DNA of 64,000 nucleotides from Lytechinus pictus (lineage: Eukaryota > Echinodermata > Echinoidea > Temnopleuroida > Toxopneustidae), in assembly GCF_037042905.1 (NCBI RefSeq), contig NC_087249.1, positions 39,515,401 through 39,579,400 on the forward strand, in the 5' to 3' direction. Below the pieces are notes generated by a model. That model did no database searches. It saw only the letters and a program-made list of their open reading frames with translations, and was not told where the DNA came from. Positions 33,480 to 44,504 of the stretch are shown in pieces. Both the position numbers and the translations under genes were made by a program. Position 1 is the stretch's first letter, and the number at the start of each line of letters is the position of its first letter.

Positions 33480-34340
33480 AACTCCAAAAAGTGCCCAAAT
33501 GACAAGCTTGGTCGCTTCGCTGTGTCGCTTTCAACTTGAGAAAGTTTACGCGTCTGCTTCCCCCCCCCCCTCCGAAAGAAATTATGTATACGGCCATGCT
33601 CTAAAGAGCCTGGCACATTGATTTATGTATACTTCATTTTCATTATTTTTATCTCATTATCATCATGGCTAGCTTACGCAGAATTTTTTCCGGGGGGGGG
33701 GGTGGGGGGGAGCAGGACGCGCGTAAACTTTCTCATAAAAATCTTGAAAAAGCGAAGCGACCAAGCTTGTCATTTGAGCTTGGTCGCGTCGCTGTCTCGC
33801 TTTCAAGATTTTTTTGAGAAACTTTACGCGCGTCCTAGCTGCTCCCCCCCCCCCCCCCCCGGTAAAAATTATGTGTAAGGCCATGATGATAATGTGATAA
33901 AAATAATGAAAATGAAAAGTACATATAAATCAATGTGCCATATGCTCTTTTGAGCATGGCCGTTCACAGAATTTCTTTCGGGGGGTGGGGGCAGATGCGC
34001 GTAAACGTTCTCAAGTTGAAAGCGAGACAGCGAAGCGACCAAGCTTGTCATTTGGGCTTGGTCCCGTGGCTGTCTCGCTTTCAAGATTTTTTTGAGAAAG
34101 TTTACGCGCGTCATGCTCCGGCCCCGGCCCCCCTGGAAAAAATTATGCGTAAGGCCATGTTGATAATGAGATAAAAATAATGAAAATGAAAGTATACATA
34201 AATCAATGTGCCAGGCTCTTTAGAGCATGGCCGTATACAGAATTTCTTTCGGAGGAGGGGGGGGGGGGATATATCGAAGCAGACGCGTAAACGTTCTCAA
34301 GTTGAATGCGACACAGCGAAGCGACCAAGCTTGTCATTTG
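33480..34340. repeat. Nested palindromes at the centre of the foldback element
   Basis: AGCGAAGCGACCAAGCTTGT or its inverse occurs four times (near 33500, 33760, 34036, 34317). Secondary mirror points lie near 33776 and 34047, about 140 bp to each side of the main centre. Confidence 0.75.
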
Positions 34341-35045
34341 GGCACTTTTTGGAGTTTTAAAAGTGAAATACGAAGGCTTTCGTGCACACTTTTGGTGAAT
34401 TTTGAGATAATTTTCAATAGAAAAATAAGTTTTTAAAAATTTAGGGGTCATCATGCCCCCGTATTGTCGTTGCGAGCATTTTGGGGCCAGGGTGAAATCG
34501 CCCCAAACGCCTCAAACAGACACTCCAAAATGTATTTGAAGTGCATTATTAGAATTGAAACTTATCTCTACACCAGGAAAAATTAACTTAACAAAAAAAG
34601 CAACAAGAAATATTTATAAAAAGTAGAAGGGCCTGTACAAGTACACTGATATTTCACTCTCTCAGCTCATATGCACTTGATCGACTTCCATCGAGGATTC
34701 GGGCTAAATTCCGCCCGCCACTTCCGGGGACCAACCAACGTAGTATTTCGATGAAGAGCACTCCGTCGATTCACCGGTTGTCCCTACCGTACACGCGCGC
34801 CTATGGGGATTGTGAACTGTAGGAAAAATCGTATAAAATTACACTTTTTGATATTTCTACGAAGACGAAGTTATATAGAAAATGAAGAATATTACAATCA
34901 GACCATATCCCTAGAAAATTGCTTCAAGAAATGTCAATATGAAGAGGAAATGGACAAAAATTTGTGAAGAAAAATCACGAAAAAGGAAATCGCATCATGA
35001 ATATTCATATCATGGGCGGTCCCACATTTGCATGTTATAGCGAGT

Positions 35046-35874
35046 TTTCCATTATTTAATAAATAATGGCATTATTTAATAAATAATGGCATTATTTAAT
35101 AAATAATGGTTATTTGTATATAAATAATGATTATTTGTATATAATGGCAAACTGTAAAAATTGTTTATAAATAATGATTAATGGGATATTGAAACAAAAT
35201 TATTATTTATAAATAATGAAGTAGATATTTCATTATTTAACAAATAATCTTTATTTATAAATAATGGAAAACTCGAACATTAAATAATGATTATTTATAA
35301 ATAATGAGAATAATGGTGCACTCGAAAAAATTATTTATAAATAATGAAGTAGACGTTTTCATTATTTAACAAATAATCATTATTTATAAATAATGGAAAA
35401 CTCAACAAATTATTTATAAATAATGAAAAACAAATAATCATTATTTATAAATAATGAAAAACAAATAATCATTATTTGTAAATAATGAAAAACAAATAAT
35501 CATTATTTATAAATAATGAAAAACCAATTATCATTATTTATAAATAATGAAAAACAAATAATCATTATTTGTAAATAATGAAAAACAAATAATCATTATT
35601 TATAAATAATGAAAAACAAATAATCATTATTTATAAATAATGAAAAACAAATAATCATTATTTATAAATAATGGAATGTCGAACTATTATTATTTACAAA
35701 TAATGAAGTATTACTTGGAATTATATATAAATAATTAGAAATGATATTTTATATAATAGTAGTTATTTACAAATAAAATGTAAATTATATATAAATAATA
35801 GTTATTATTTAATAAATAATGATTATATAACAAATAATTGTTCTATATAATATTGGTACATTCGGCGCCTCATA
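35046..35874. repeat. Right-arm array of palindromic AT units
   Basis: Mirror of 32234-32790 plus 29499-29771, uninterrupted. Confidence 0.85.
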
Positions 35875-35882
35875 ATACCCTA

Positions 35883-36155
35883 GTCAATTTCGGTCAAAAT
35901 AATAAAGGTCACATATATTTGAAATTCATTTACTCTAAAGTCATTATTGTGCTAGCTAACAAAATATTCAAATTTATGTCAAAAAATGATATTTCAAATT
36001 TGCATGATGGTATGGACATTCGCGGGAGTGGCTTATGGTACACCTTTGTGGTAAGGACCAGAACGACAAAGAAAAGTGGAAAGAGGTAGAAGAGAGAAGG
36101 AGATTAGAAGTGAAATGGGAGGCAATGACGCAACGACAGTATAAGAAACTTGACG
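35883..36155. other. Short flank between foldback element and Penelope-like relic
   Basis: AT-rich, then a purine-rich stretch. No gene is seen. Confidence 0.4.
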
Positions 36156-37165
36156 GGATCCCCACTCTCACCAGTCATCGCCAACATCGTCATGGAGCAC
36201 TTCGAGCATCAATCACTCAAGACCGCCGACAAAGCCCTTTCAATCTGGTTCCGCTACGTCGATGACACCTTTGCCATCAGGGGATCGTTTCATGAAGGTT
36301 GTCAGCCCTGACAAGTTGACTTTCTCCAGCAGTTTCTATAGTAACAGTCAGATGCCAGTGCATCTCAGTCAATCAAAACGATTCACTGATATTGTCAGCT
36401 CTGATAATTAGTCAGTGCTGACAACTGTAATAAAACACCCCCTGGCCGCATAGCATACCTGACCCTCACCAGTTCCACGACCACACCAACGAACATCGTG
36501 TCAGCATTAAGTTCACCACGGGTACCCGATGCGACGGCTAAATCCCTGCCCTAGATGTTGTCATCACCAAGACACCCTCTGGATTCCCGTCACAGCATCA
36601 AGTATATCGAAAACCAACCCACACCCATCCCTTCCTCAACCACCGCTCCTACCATCATCAACCCGTTCTCCAATCAGTCTCGGACACACTCTCAGACATG
36701 TCAGAGGAGCTCACAAACTTAGCGATGTGCAAGGCACATATAAAGCAAACGCTCAAACACGTCACCAACGCACCCACCACCATCAAACAATTCCTCGGAA
36801 GGAGAATCAACATTCAATATTCCCGCCATCAGACCACCACCGAAAACCAATCCAATACCATACCCACAAACACCGTTGTACTTTCCTACATCGACAAGGC
36901 AAGTACAGTGTATCCTTTGCTCATCCAGCAAACGCAACAATGCTCCCGCAAGCTTCACTCCATCCCTCACGGCTCTCACGAGAATAAACACCCATCTAAA
37001 CACTACCAGGCGTCTATACAAGATCCCCTGCGACTGCGGCAAAGTCTACATCGAGGAAGTCGGCCGCCACTTCGACACTAAACTCAAGTTACACAAGACC
37101 CATCACTGACGCAGCGAATAAGACAAATCTTCCAACGTTAAGCACGCACAACGAGAGTAAACTTG
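36156..37165 (+). pseudogene. Penelope-like retroelement relic (RT and GIY-YIG parts)
   Basis: Translated fragments are GSPLSPVIANIVMEHFEHQS and WFRYVDDTFAI (RT motifs B and C with YVDD) at 36156-36285. After a 128-bp insert come FHDHTNEHRVSIKF, VYRKPTHTHPFLNHRSYHH and, near 37016, VYRIPCDCGKVYIEE, which resembles the GIY-YIG endonuclease start (YIE for YIG). Stops and frame changes make it dead. Penelope-like elements are known to pair this RT type with GIY-YIG. Confidence 0.8.
36298..36425. mobile_element. Small TIR element within the Penelope-like relic
   Basis: GTTGTCAGC at the left and GCTGACAAC at the right. It interrupts the RT after the YVDD block. Part of the same insert is present in the fragment at 45252-45330. 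Confidence 0.6.
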
Positions 37166-38111
37166 TGACTTTACATGATTATTAGTTACTTAAAATAGCT
37201 GCAATTCAACAAGAGAACCAAGAGACTGAGATGTTGAATTTAATAATATTTCAGTGAGAAAAATAATCGATGTTGGCCTCCACCTCCACACCCCCCCAAA
37301 AAAAAAAGAGACACGTGGCAGCATTCAGCAAGGATGACTCTCATTGGTGCAATTCGATTCTCGCTCTCTCTTATTCACTAATGTATAAAATGATTACGCA
37401 AACATGACATAAAAAGATTACGCCTTTTTAACATTAAAAAAAAAGATTGATATTTCTTTTCACGCGTAAAAAATATAGGAGCCAGCCGCTTTCCTGGCTC
37501 ATGTGGCACCATCTTTCCTAATTTTATAAAACCCCACTTAAACTTGATCTTGTTTTTTTTATTTATCAAAGGTCTAAATCAATGTTGCATTTCTTAGATG
37601 TTAAAATCACACACAACACGTGAAAAGCCGTTTAGCTTCAAGTAAGTTTGACTACTGTATTGGTTTAAGACTTCACTGCCTCCTCCTCCTCGCTTATAGA
37701 GAAAAAAGAGTACTAACGATTCATTTATTCAACTATTATATAACAGACAATCTGTAAGTGGTGTTTTTGTGTCCTAAAGAGATGTCTGAATCGTATATGA
37801 CATGAAGTGAAAGCGGCGATTGTGCCGAATATCTATCCACAAGTGCAAGATAAAGAGCAAGCAATCAATTTTCAGAACGCATTTTATTGTGTGAATGGTG
37901 ATTTCTTTTGAGGAATAATGAGCATGTACATTGGTTGAGTAGGTTTCACCTGGAGAATAACATAAGAAAATCGTCATAGTTCTTGGAGTAACTTCTACAA
38001 AGTCCTCTACCATGTCACAGTGAAGAAATACAGAGGAAAGTAAGGGGGAAATGAGTTAGCGTTGCTAATTTGATTAAGGCAACAACAGTCAACGAACGCA
38101 ACAGGACGCTT
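37166..38111. other. Stretch without a recognised gene
   Basis: AT-rich. A C/A homopolymer junction lies near 37292. No splice-linked or domain-bearing frame is seen. Confidence 0.4.
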
Positions 38112-38395
38112 TTAAGAGACTTTCAGTCTTTCTCCGTACATTTCAAAGTAAAATGGCATGGAATAGTCTACACATTTAATGACATCATCTGTCAGCTGAT
38201 CACTTGGTAAAGGTCCCTGTACGGTAGGCGCCACGAAGTGTGTGCTGTTGAACGCTACCGAGTAAAACACGGACATGGACTCGAAGAGGTTTTAGCCCGC
38301 CGTCACAAAGTTCTTCGGGAACTCATGACTCGGGGACCACTGCAGGAGGCTATCCCTGTATGGAAATCCAACAGCATCGCAGAAACCTTTCAAGT
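38112..38395 (-). pseudogene. Fragment E: 3' part of sulfotransferase-like exon 2
   Basis: It corresponds to about the last 94 codons of exon 2, ending TAA at 38112-38114. A TAA at 38292-38294 replaces the GAG of the AGENL motif. Homology stops at 38395, exactly where the duplicated flank of gene C starts (AAGTATACAG). Its 5' part and exon 1 are missing, so it is non-functional. Confidence 0.9.
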
Positions 38396-39247
38396 ATACA
38401 GTACCTAAGCAAATTATTACACCATAACAAATTTAGTCAGAACGAAACAAAATCGTGTTTAAAAGCACTCGCAGTTGGCCTTGCGACTAGTTAGACCATT
38501 GCAATAATGTGAAAAATAAACATATTGTAACCGGACCGGCACAACCAGTCGCAAGACGTAGTTGTGCAAAAGCAACTTTATTACGCAACTTTTCTCAAGA
38601 GAATGAGATCCTGACGAAAGTATGATTATTTCAATGACAACAGAGGAATTCAAATAAACGTATAATTTAACCAAATTGATTATGAAATGAGGCAGTTTCT
38701 AAGTATCAAAATTACTTTAAATCTTGTCATTGCGATCCCCACGTTGAAAATGTTGCTTCAAAATAGCAGCTTTAGTAGTTTTCCATGTAATCTTATGTTA
38801 TGGGGTTTTTTTTACAAGTGAATGAATATAGGAACTGATATATCAACAAGATCAAGAGCAAATGAGCTAAAATTATCAGAACACATCATGCATTGGATGA
38901 GAAGTTTCAAATTGAAGAAAGATAACAGTTAACATCCCGGTGGGTGTTTCATTAAGCTGTTCGTAAGTTAAGAACGACTTTAAGAACGACTGGTGATCTT
39001 TTCTTGTGGTAAATACTATATTGAATTAAACACTTACATTTGGTTTAGCGCATAAGAAAGGATCACCGGTCGTTCTTAAAGTCGCTCTTAACTTACGAAC
39101 AGATTTATGAAACGGCTCCCAGTTTTTAAGTCCAGTGAAGTCCGGATGTAGTTTGCCTCGAGTTCTTAATCTGGGGAAGAGGGTGAAAAGGTTTTGCCAC
39201 ACACGCGAGCTTTCTTTACTTTAAAAAAATGTACAAACAGGACACTG
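38396..39247. repeat. Segmental duplication, 3' flank of gene C
   Basis: Counterpart of 25897-27186. One copy only of the 179-bp unit, no 258-bp insert, and a copy of the GGTGTTTCATTAAGC MITE at 38939-39123. Confidence 0.85.
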
Positions 39248-39872
39248 TTAAGAGACTTGCATTCTTGCTTCATACATTTCACGGTAAAATGGCATAGAAT
39301 AGTCGACACATTTGATGACGTCATCTGTCAGCTCATCATGTGGTAAGGGTCCCTGTACGGTAGGCGCCACGAAGTGTGTACTGCTGAACGCTGCCGAGTA
39401 AAACATGGACATGGACTCGAAGAGGTTCTCACCCGCCGTCACAAAGTTCTTCGGGAACTCATGACTCGGGGACCACTGCAGAAGGCTATCGCTGTATGGA
39501 AATCCAACAGCATCGCAGAAACCTTTCAAGATCTCCCGTGGGTTGGTGGCCAGATCGGTAGCGTCGATGATGATTGGGTTAGGGTCGAGATTTTGCTGGA
39601 CGTATTTCCAGAGCCGGTGCTGTTGCTCGTACCACAACATTGGTCGTAATTGTGCAGGATCATATTGTATGATGTCGACATCATCTACATGCAACAGCCT
39701 CAGGGCACCTTTCCTGTATGACTTGTAGACCTTTGTTGGTTCTCTAATGAGGAAGACATGCTTGAATCCTTGTGGCAGATACTCCAGGATGTAATCAGTA
39801 AGAAATGCCACCTCCTTCAGGAAGACGAACTCACTATTGGTAGTCTCCAGATCTCGTTTGATTTCACAGCAT
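39248..39872 (-). CDS. Gene C exon 2: sulfotransferase-like P-loop protein, C-terminal part
   Basis: The acceptor on the minus strand is CTTTTCAG just above 39872. Exon 1 plus exon 2 is 888 nt, 295 residues, no stop. Differences from A include LIREPTKVYKSYRKG (E for D) and a valine (GTG) where A and B have the methionine of KEMAF or KEMAY, so initiation inside exon 2 is not conserved. Probably functional. Confidence 0.88.
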
Positions 39873-40559
39873 CTGAAAAGAATAAAAAGATACAGAAGTT
39901 TGTTAAGTCATTTCCGAGAATCAGCCTCCAATTTTGATCCCTAGTAACGATTCCAATTTGAAACAATAACCGCACAATTTGAAGATAAATAGTTGAGTTT
40001 AGAATAAAGATATTATAGGCCTTATTAACACTCAAAGGGTTGAATTAAAGGCGAGTCAAAAGTTGGCTCTGTGTGAGGAAAAATTACATTTCATATAATG
40101 CGTTTAAAATTAGCTAATATTATGCTTATCAATTATGGTTACATTCAGCAATTTTTAATTCATCGCGCAATTGAAAGCTCAATTATTTTTTTTTAATTGT
40201 TAAATAAAATCAAACCACATGCTCCTCTCGAAATAAACATTTTATAGACATATGTTTTAATTAATTCACCATAATTAATAAAGCCAGGATGGTTGAAGCA
40301 TATCCTTTCTATTTTAATTTGCCATAGTAGAAACCGGGCGCAGATCCAGAATTTCGTAGGGAAGGGGGGGGGGGGCAAATCTGATTTTGGCGCCCCTGTG
40401 TACTTTTCGAAATATGGCGCCCCTCCCTCCCCGCCAGGCAAATGTAAGTGCCTGAAATACATGCTGAATTATCTCATACATAATCACATGCAAAAAAGGC
40501 AACTGAAGACCACTTTTTTCAGTGTGTTCATGAAGAAAAAAAATCAATGAATATATGTC

Positions 40560-42370
40560 ATATCACTTAAAAAAAGAATAAATGCGAGCGCGAAGCGTGT
40601 GTGATTTTATGTTTTCCATATTAAGCATTTGGTCTAACTTCTCACCAGAGTAGGCCCTACTAGAATATTGTGTGAGCGGGAGCTGTAATTTATTTACTAG
40701 TTGTTTTAGAATAGCCTTGGGAATAATGCAATATCGAAGGCAATCGACTCGATCTCCCGATCAGTGGCGTAGCTTGGATTTATTCAGCAGTTGTTTATAA
40801 TTATGAATAAGATATGTATGGAAGTAAATGATTAATGCGAGCGCGAAGCGCGGGCTAAAAATGTCAATACACTACCTGAACAGGTACAGTTTGCAGTGAC
40901 TCATGAAAATTATATTCAGTCACCAATCATATAATACGGGCGCCAAGTGCGAGCCGTGTAATAGACGCAGCCGCGCAAAGTAGGAAGAAAAAAAGAATGA
41001 ATATTATTTCGACTTTTAAACTGGAATTCTTTTAGCACTTTTAACCATGTACAGAATAGTAGAATAGGTATCTAACTAAACAACTGATGCGAGCGCGAAG
41101 CGCGAGTTGAAAATTTTGACTTTCCGACTAGAAAAGTTGATGTTCTATGAGTAGGCCTACTTTCTGTAACCCTAAAGACAATGGGTATCTGATCACACGA
41201 TTGAAATGAAGCGTAAAATTATTTGTTTTTTTACGAACTGAAAAGCGGATATTCTGAGCACTTTTGACAGGATTGATACCTGATTAACAATATCGCGCGA
41301 GTTACATTTTTTTTTAGGGTGGGGTTAGATTTTGATCCCGAAAATGGGACATTGTATGCCATTTTTTTAACAATGGAAAGGAGGGTGCAGTGGTGTAACT
41401 ACGGGGGGCATATTTGACTATAATATTTACGTTTATTATTACATGAGAAATATTTTTTCATTTATGAAACATGACTTGATCAGTGCCTATGTGCTCATCG
41501 TTCCTGGTGCTCGCATTGTCTGTTTGAGGAGATATATAATCCTGTTGTACTAAAATGTCCCGTTTTCAAGTCAATATGGTCTCTGTGAATTCCTACAAAC
41601 AAGCCTTAAAATGTCCCTGTTTGAGGTTAATATATACAAAAATTTCAGCTCGCACTTCCCGCTCTCATTGTTTGTTTAGCGAGACAGGTACGCATCATGA
41701 TTACAAAAATTTGCTTATAATGTACCCTTTTAGGTCTGAATATAAAAATTTCAGCTCGCGCTTCGCGCTCGCATTATTTGATCAGTGAGATAATATCCGT
41801 TTAATGGAATAGTCCTTAAAATGTCTTTATTAGGTCAGTATACCTGGCAATTGAGTGACTCAAAAATTTTGCTGGTGCCCACCCAAATGCCGTGACCCAC
41901 GGTTAGCCACAGGGAGGGGGTATTTTCACTAAATAAATAAGGCGAGCGCGAAGAGCAAGCCAATTTTTTTTTATATTCCGATCTAAAAAAGGCATTTTAA
42001 TCGTATTTTTAATAAAAAAACACAGTGTGTACCCCCCCCCCCCGAAAAAAACAAATTAATTAATTAATAACTATAAAGTGACTTTAGAGGGACCCGTTTA
42101 AATTCTGATTTCTATTATAATTGTTTTTCTCTATTCTCTTCGTCTCTCTTTTTTTCTTTTTCTTTCCCTTTTTGCACCACAATGGGGGTAGCACTTTGCC
42201 CCCTAGATCCGCCTATGTATATTGACCTGAAAAAAACTTACATTTTAAGGACTTACGCACGTCGGATTGATGGAGAGGATACGCACCTCATTAATCAAAT
42301 ATTGCGAGCGCGTAGCGCCAGCTGAATTTGATATTCAGCTCTTTTTTGTGACCCTGAACAGGACACCTAT
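40560..42370. repeat. GCTCGCGC-type array, mostly inverted, in gene C intron
   Basis: Cores read GCGAGCGCGAAGCG (minus orientation) at 40586, 40836, 41089, 41943 and 42304, and plus orientation at 41755 inside the nested element 41388-41911. It matches the array at 5.8-8.5 kb in inverse orientation, including the phrase TGACCCTGAACAGGA (42349) against TCCTGTTCAGGGTCA (5817). Confidence 0.75.
41388..41911. mobile_element. hAT-like non-autonomous element
   Basis: It starts CAGTGGTGTAACTACGGGGG and ends CCGTGACCCACGGTTAGCCAC. It is a shorter relative of 58290-59457, sharing TGTGCTCATCGTTCCTGGTG-like and TCAGTATACCTGGCAA words. Confidence 0.6.
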
Positions 42371-42519
42371 CTCGCTGAACAGACTTCTAACTCGAGCACA
42401 TTGTTTTTTTTTTGTATTATAATGATTATCGGAATAAGGGATATTTTAAATTTTAACTTACTAACCTTTTTGGGCAGAACTTGCCTTTCACTATAAACAG
42501 GCAATACGAGCAATGTTGC

Positions 42520-42650
42520 ACCCCAGGTCAAACATGAATCTGCATGGCGCCCCCTAACTTTAAGGTCAATTTGGCGCCCTCGGTTGAACATGAATTTGGC
42601 GCCCCATGTGAAATATGACTTTGCCCCCCTCCTCTGAAACATGAATTTGT
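42520..42650 (-). repeat. Inverted GGCGCC minisatellite
   Basis: Units such as CATGAATTTGGCGCCC are the reverse of the 5331-5660 array. Confidence 0.7.
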
Positions 42651-42658
42651 TGACTCAC

Positions 42659-42921
42659 GAAATTCTTCTCGGTATCAAAATGCCATTGAATTCCTTTACA
42701 AACGCCGTTATCGCTTCTGCGTATACCGCCTCGTTTCCTTCCAGTCCCCTCGGTAGCTCACGACCGGTCGCCGATTTCAACATGCCACTCGCTGTTTTAG
42801 AATACGAATAAAGCTCCATGTAGACTTCCATCTCGTCAATGGCGCTCATGCATTTTGCAAACACTGTCGACATCGTTCGAGGTACACCCCACAATGCCAC
42901 TTTGACTTGCTTGCCCGCCAT
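42659..42921 (-). CDS. Gene C exon 1: sulfotransferase-like P-loop protein, N-terminal part
   Basis: The ATG at 42919-42921 follows CTCGAGATC. It encodes MAGKQVKVALWGVPRTMSTV. 263 nt, ending ATTTC before GTGAGT. The leader CTACTCTCGAGATC is shared with pseudogene D. Confidence 0.88.
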
Positions 42922-43870
42922 GATCTCGAGAGTAGGAGAGCTTTAGAGCAATAAATCTTACACGAGTGTGCTAATGACTGAGTTTCCAGTCAGGAATGTA
43001 ATCCTCATAGGGAAGCATACAAAAATTTGGTAGTATGCCCCCCCCCAAAAAAAAAATCATATTCATGTCCAATGTTCAAATGCTGCAACAATAAAGTCAC
43101 CTTGGACTTTGTATATTGAATTGAAACCACTTTGGCTGAGTGCCAAGAAGTTGATATCTGAAAAACAGCACTAACTAGTGTGTTTTCCCTCGCAGAAAAT
43201 TGCCTTTCATATTAGTGCATTTCACATGTTTGATATTTTAATAACTCTGGAAACAAAATAATGAACAAATTTTACTCAAAAGGAGGTGAAGTATTTAAAA
43301 CATTTATTCACTTTGTAGTCATGGTTCTAGCTGAAAAAGTATTCAAAATATCTAAATAGAGTGATCCCCCCTTCTCTCTCCCTCATCTCTCTGTCTTCAT
43401 CTTGCTTACACACACCCACTCACCCACACACACATACACCTCATACTAGCTTCTCTGTATCTCTCCCTCTCTTTTCTTTTTTTTCTCCTTCATATCAATT
43501 AGATTTTCTGCCCCATCTTACTCAAGATAATCATTTAGATCTTTAAAGGTTTTCCATCAATTTTTGAGGTCTTCAAGGATAATTTCAAGAATCGACAATT
43601 GTCAAAGATTTTCCAAGAATATTCAATAGTTAGACGAGTCAAATCTGAACAAATGTTAAAATGATAAACTTGACATTTTTTTTTACTTAAGATTACTAGA
43701 TTAATGTCTGTAGACTTCTTTGGCTAGCTCCAACCGCTCCCTCGCAAAATTCGCAGCTAAAAACTAAAGTAATAATCCCGATACAACAACAATAAAATGT
43801 TACCTTTTAATAATTTTATAAAGAAAAGTAAAGAAAATCACGAAGGACAATCATGACCAACAGGGCAGTA
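42922..43870. other. Spacer between gene C and pseudogene D
   Basis: It contains upstream homology to B (43060-43160) and a CT-rich and CA-rich simple stretch (43360-43500). No gene is seen. Confidence 0.5.
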
Positions 43871-44504
43871 TTAAGACACTTGCATTCTGGCTTCAGACAT
43901 TTCAAGGTAAAATGGCATAGAATAGTCGACACATTTGATGACGTCATCTGTCAGCTGATCACGTGGTAAAGGTCCCTTCACGGTAGGCGCCATGAAGTGT
44001 GTGCTGTTGAACGCTGTAGAGTACATCGCTGAATATGACTCAAACAGGTTTTCTCCGGCTGTCACAAAGTTCTTCGGGAACTCATGACTCGGGGACCACT
44101 GCAGGAGGCTATCGCTGTATGGAAATCCAACAGCATCACAGAAACCTATCAAGATCTCCCGTGGGTTGGTGGCCAGATCGGTAGCGTCGATGATGATTGG
44201 GTTAGGGTCGAGATTCTGTTGGACGTATTTCCAGAGCCGGTGCTGTTGCTCGTACCACGACATCGGTCGTAATTTGCTCGGATCGTCGTGTATGATTTCA
44301 ATAGGCCTATCATCTTCATTAAGATGAAACATCTCCGTTACACCTTTCCGGAAAGACTAGTAAACCTTAGCTGGATCTCTAATGAGGAAGACGTGCTTGA
44401 AGCCTTGAGGTAGATACTCCTGGATGTAATCCGTAAAGGCCATTTCCTTTACAAAGACGAATTTACTCGTGGTGGTCTCCAGATCTCGTTTGATATCACA
44501 GCAT
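43871..44504 (-). pseudogene. Pseudogene D exon 2
   Basis: The acceptor AG lies above 44504 and the frame opens as in the other copies (CCDIKRDLETT). In the 3'-phosphate-binding segment the K of VYKSFRK is a TAG (44357-44359). The rest (WYEQQHRLWKYVQQ onward) is open to TAA at 43871-43873. The exon is 634 nt, a few codons longer around the segment FHLNEDDRPIE. Confidence 0.9.

Larger units (their letters stand above)
29499..35874. mobile_element. Giant foldback (TU-like) transposon, arms about 1.96 kb
   Basis: The left end TATGAGGCGCCGAATGTACC is inverted at the right end. ATACCCTA occurs at 29493-29500 and 35875-35882, so an 8-bp target duplication is likely, overlapping the symmetrical TA of the terminus. 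The mirror centre is near 33918; for example 32791-32802 pairs with 35034-35045, and 33376-33393 with 34443-34460. The arms are nearly identical, with about one mismatch per 100 bp by eye. Outer arms are arrays of AATAATG/CATTATT palindromes; inner arms are single-copy-like plus a centre with nested palindromes. It resembles the TU foldback elements known from sea urchins. No transposase is seen. Confidence 0.85.
39873..42658 (-). other. Intron of gene C, 2786 bp
   Basis: Almost filled by the repeat block at 40560-42650. The GGCGCC-type repeat starts within about ten bases of the donor GTGAGT. Confidence 0.85.

Noticed and set aside
33382-34454. Four to six short frames with similar proteins
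   Set aside because: Translations of the palindrome arms and their mirror copies; proline/glycine runs come from C/G homopolymers.
29499-35874. CRISPR-like array (regular AT units)
   Set aside because: Units are contiguous palindromes without unique spacers, in a eukaryotic foldback element.
36529-37109. Overlapping frames of 77-152 codons
   Set aside because: Only one translation per segment shows Penelope-like motifs; the others are shadows of the relic.
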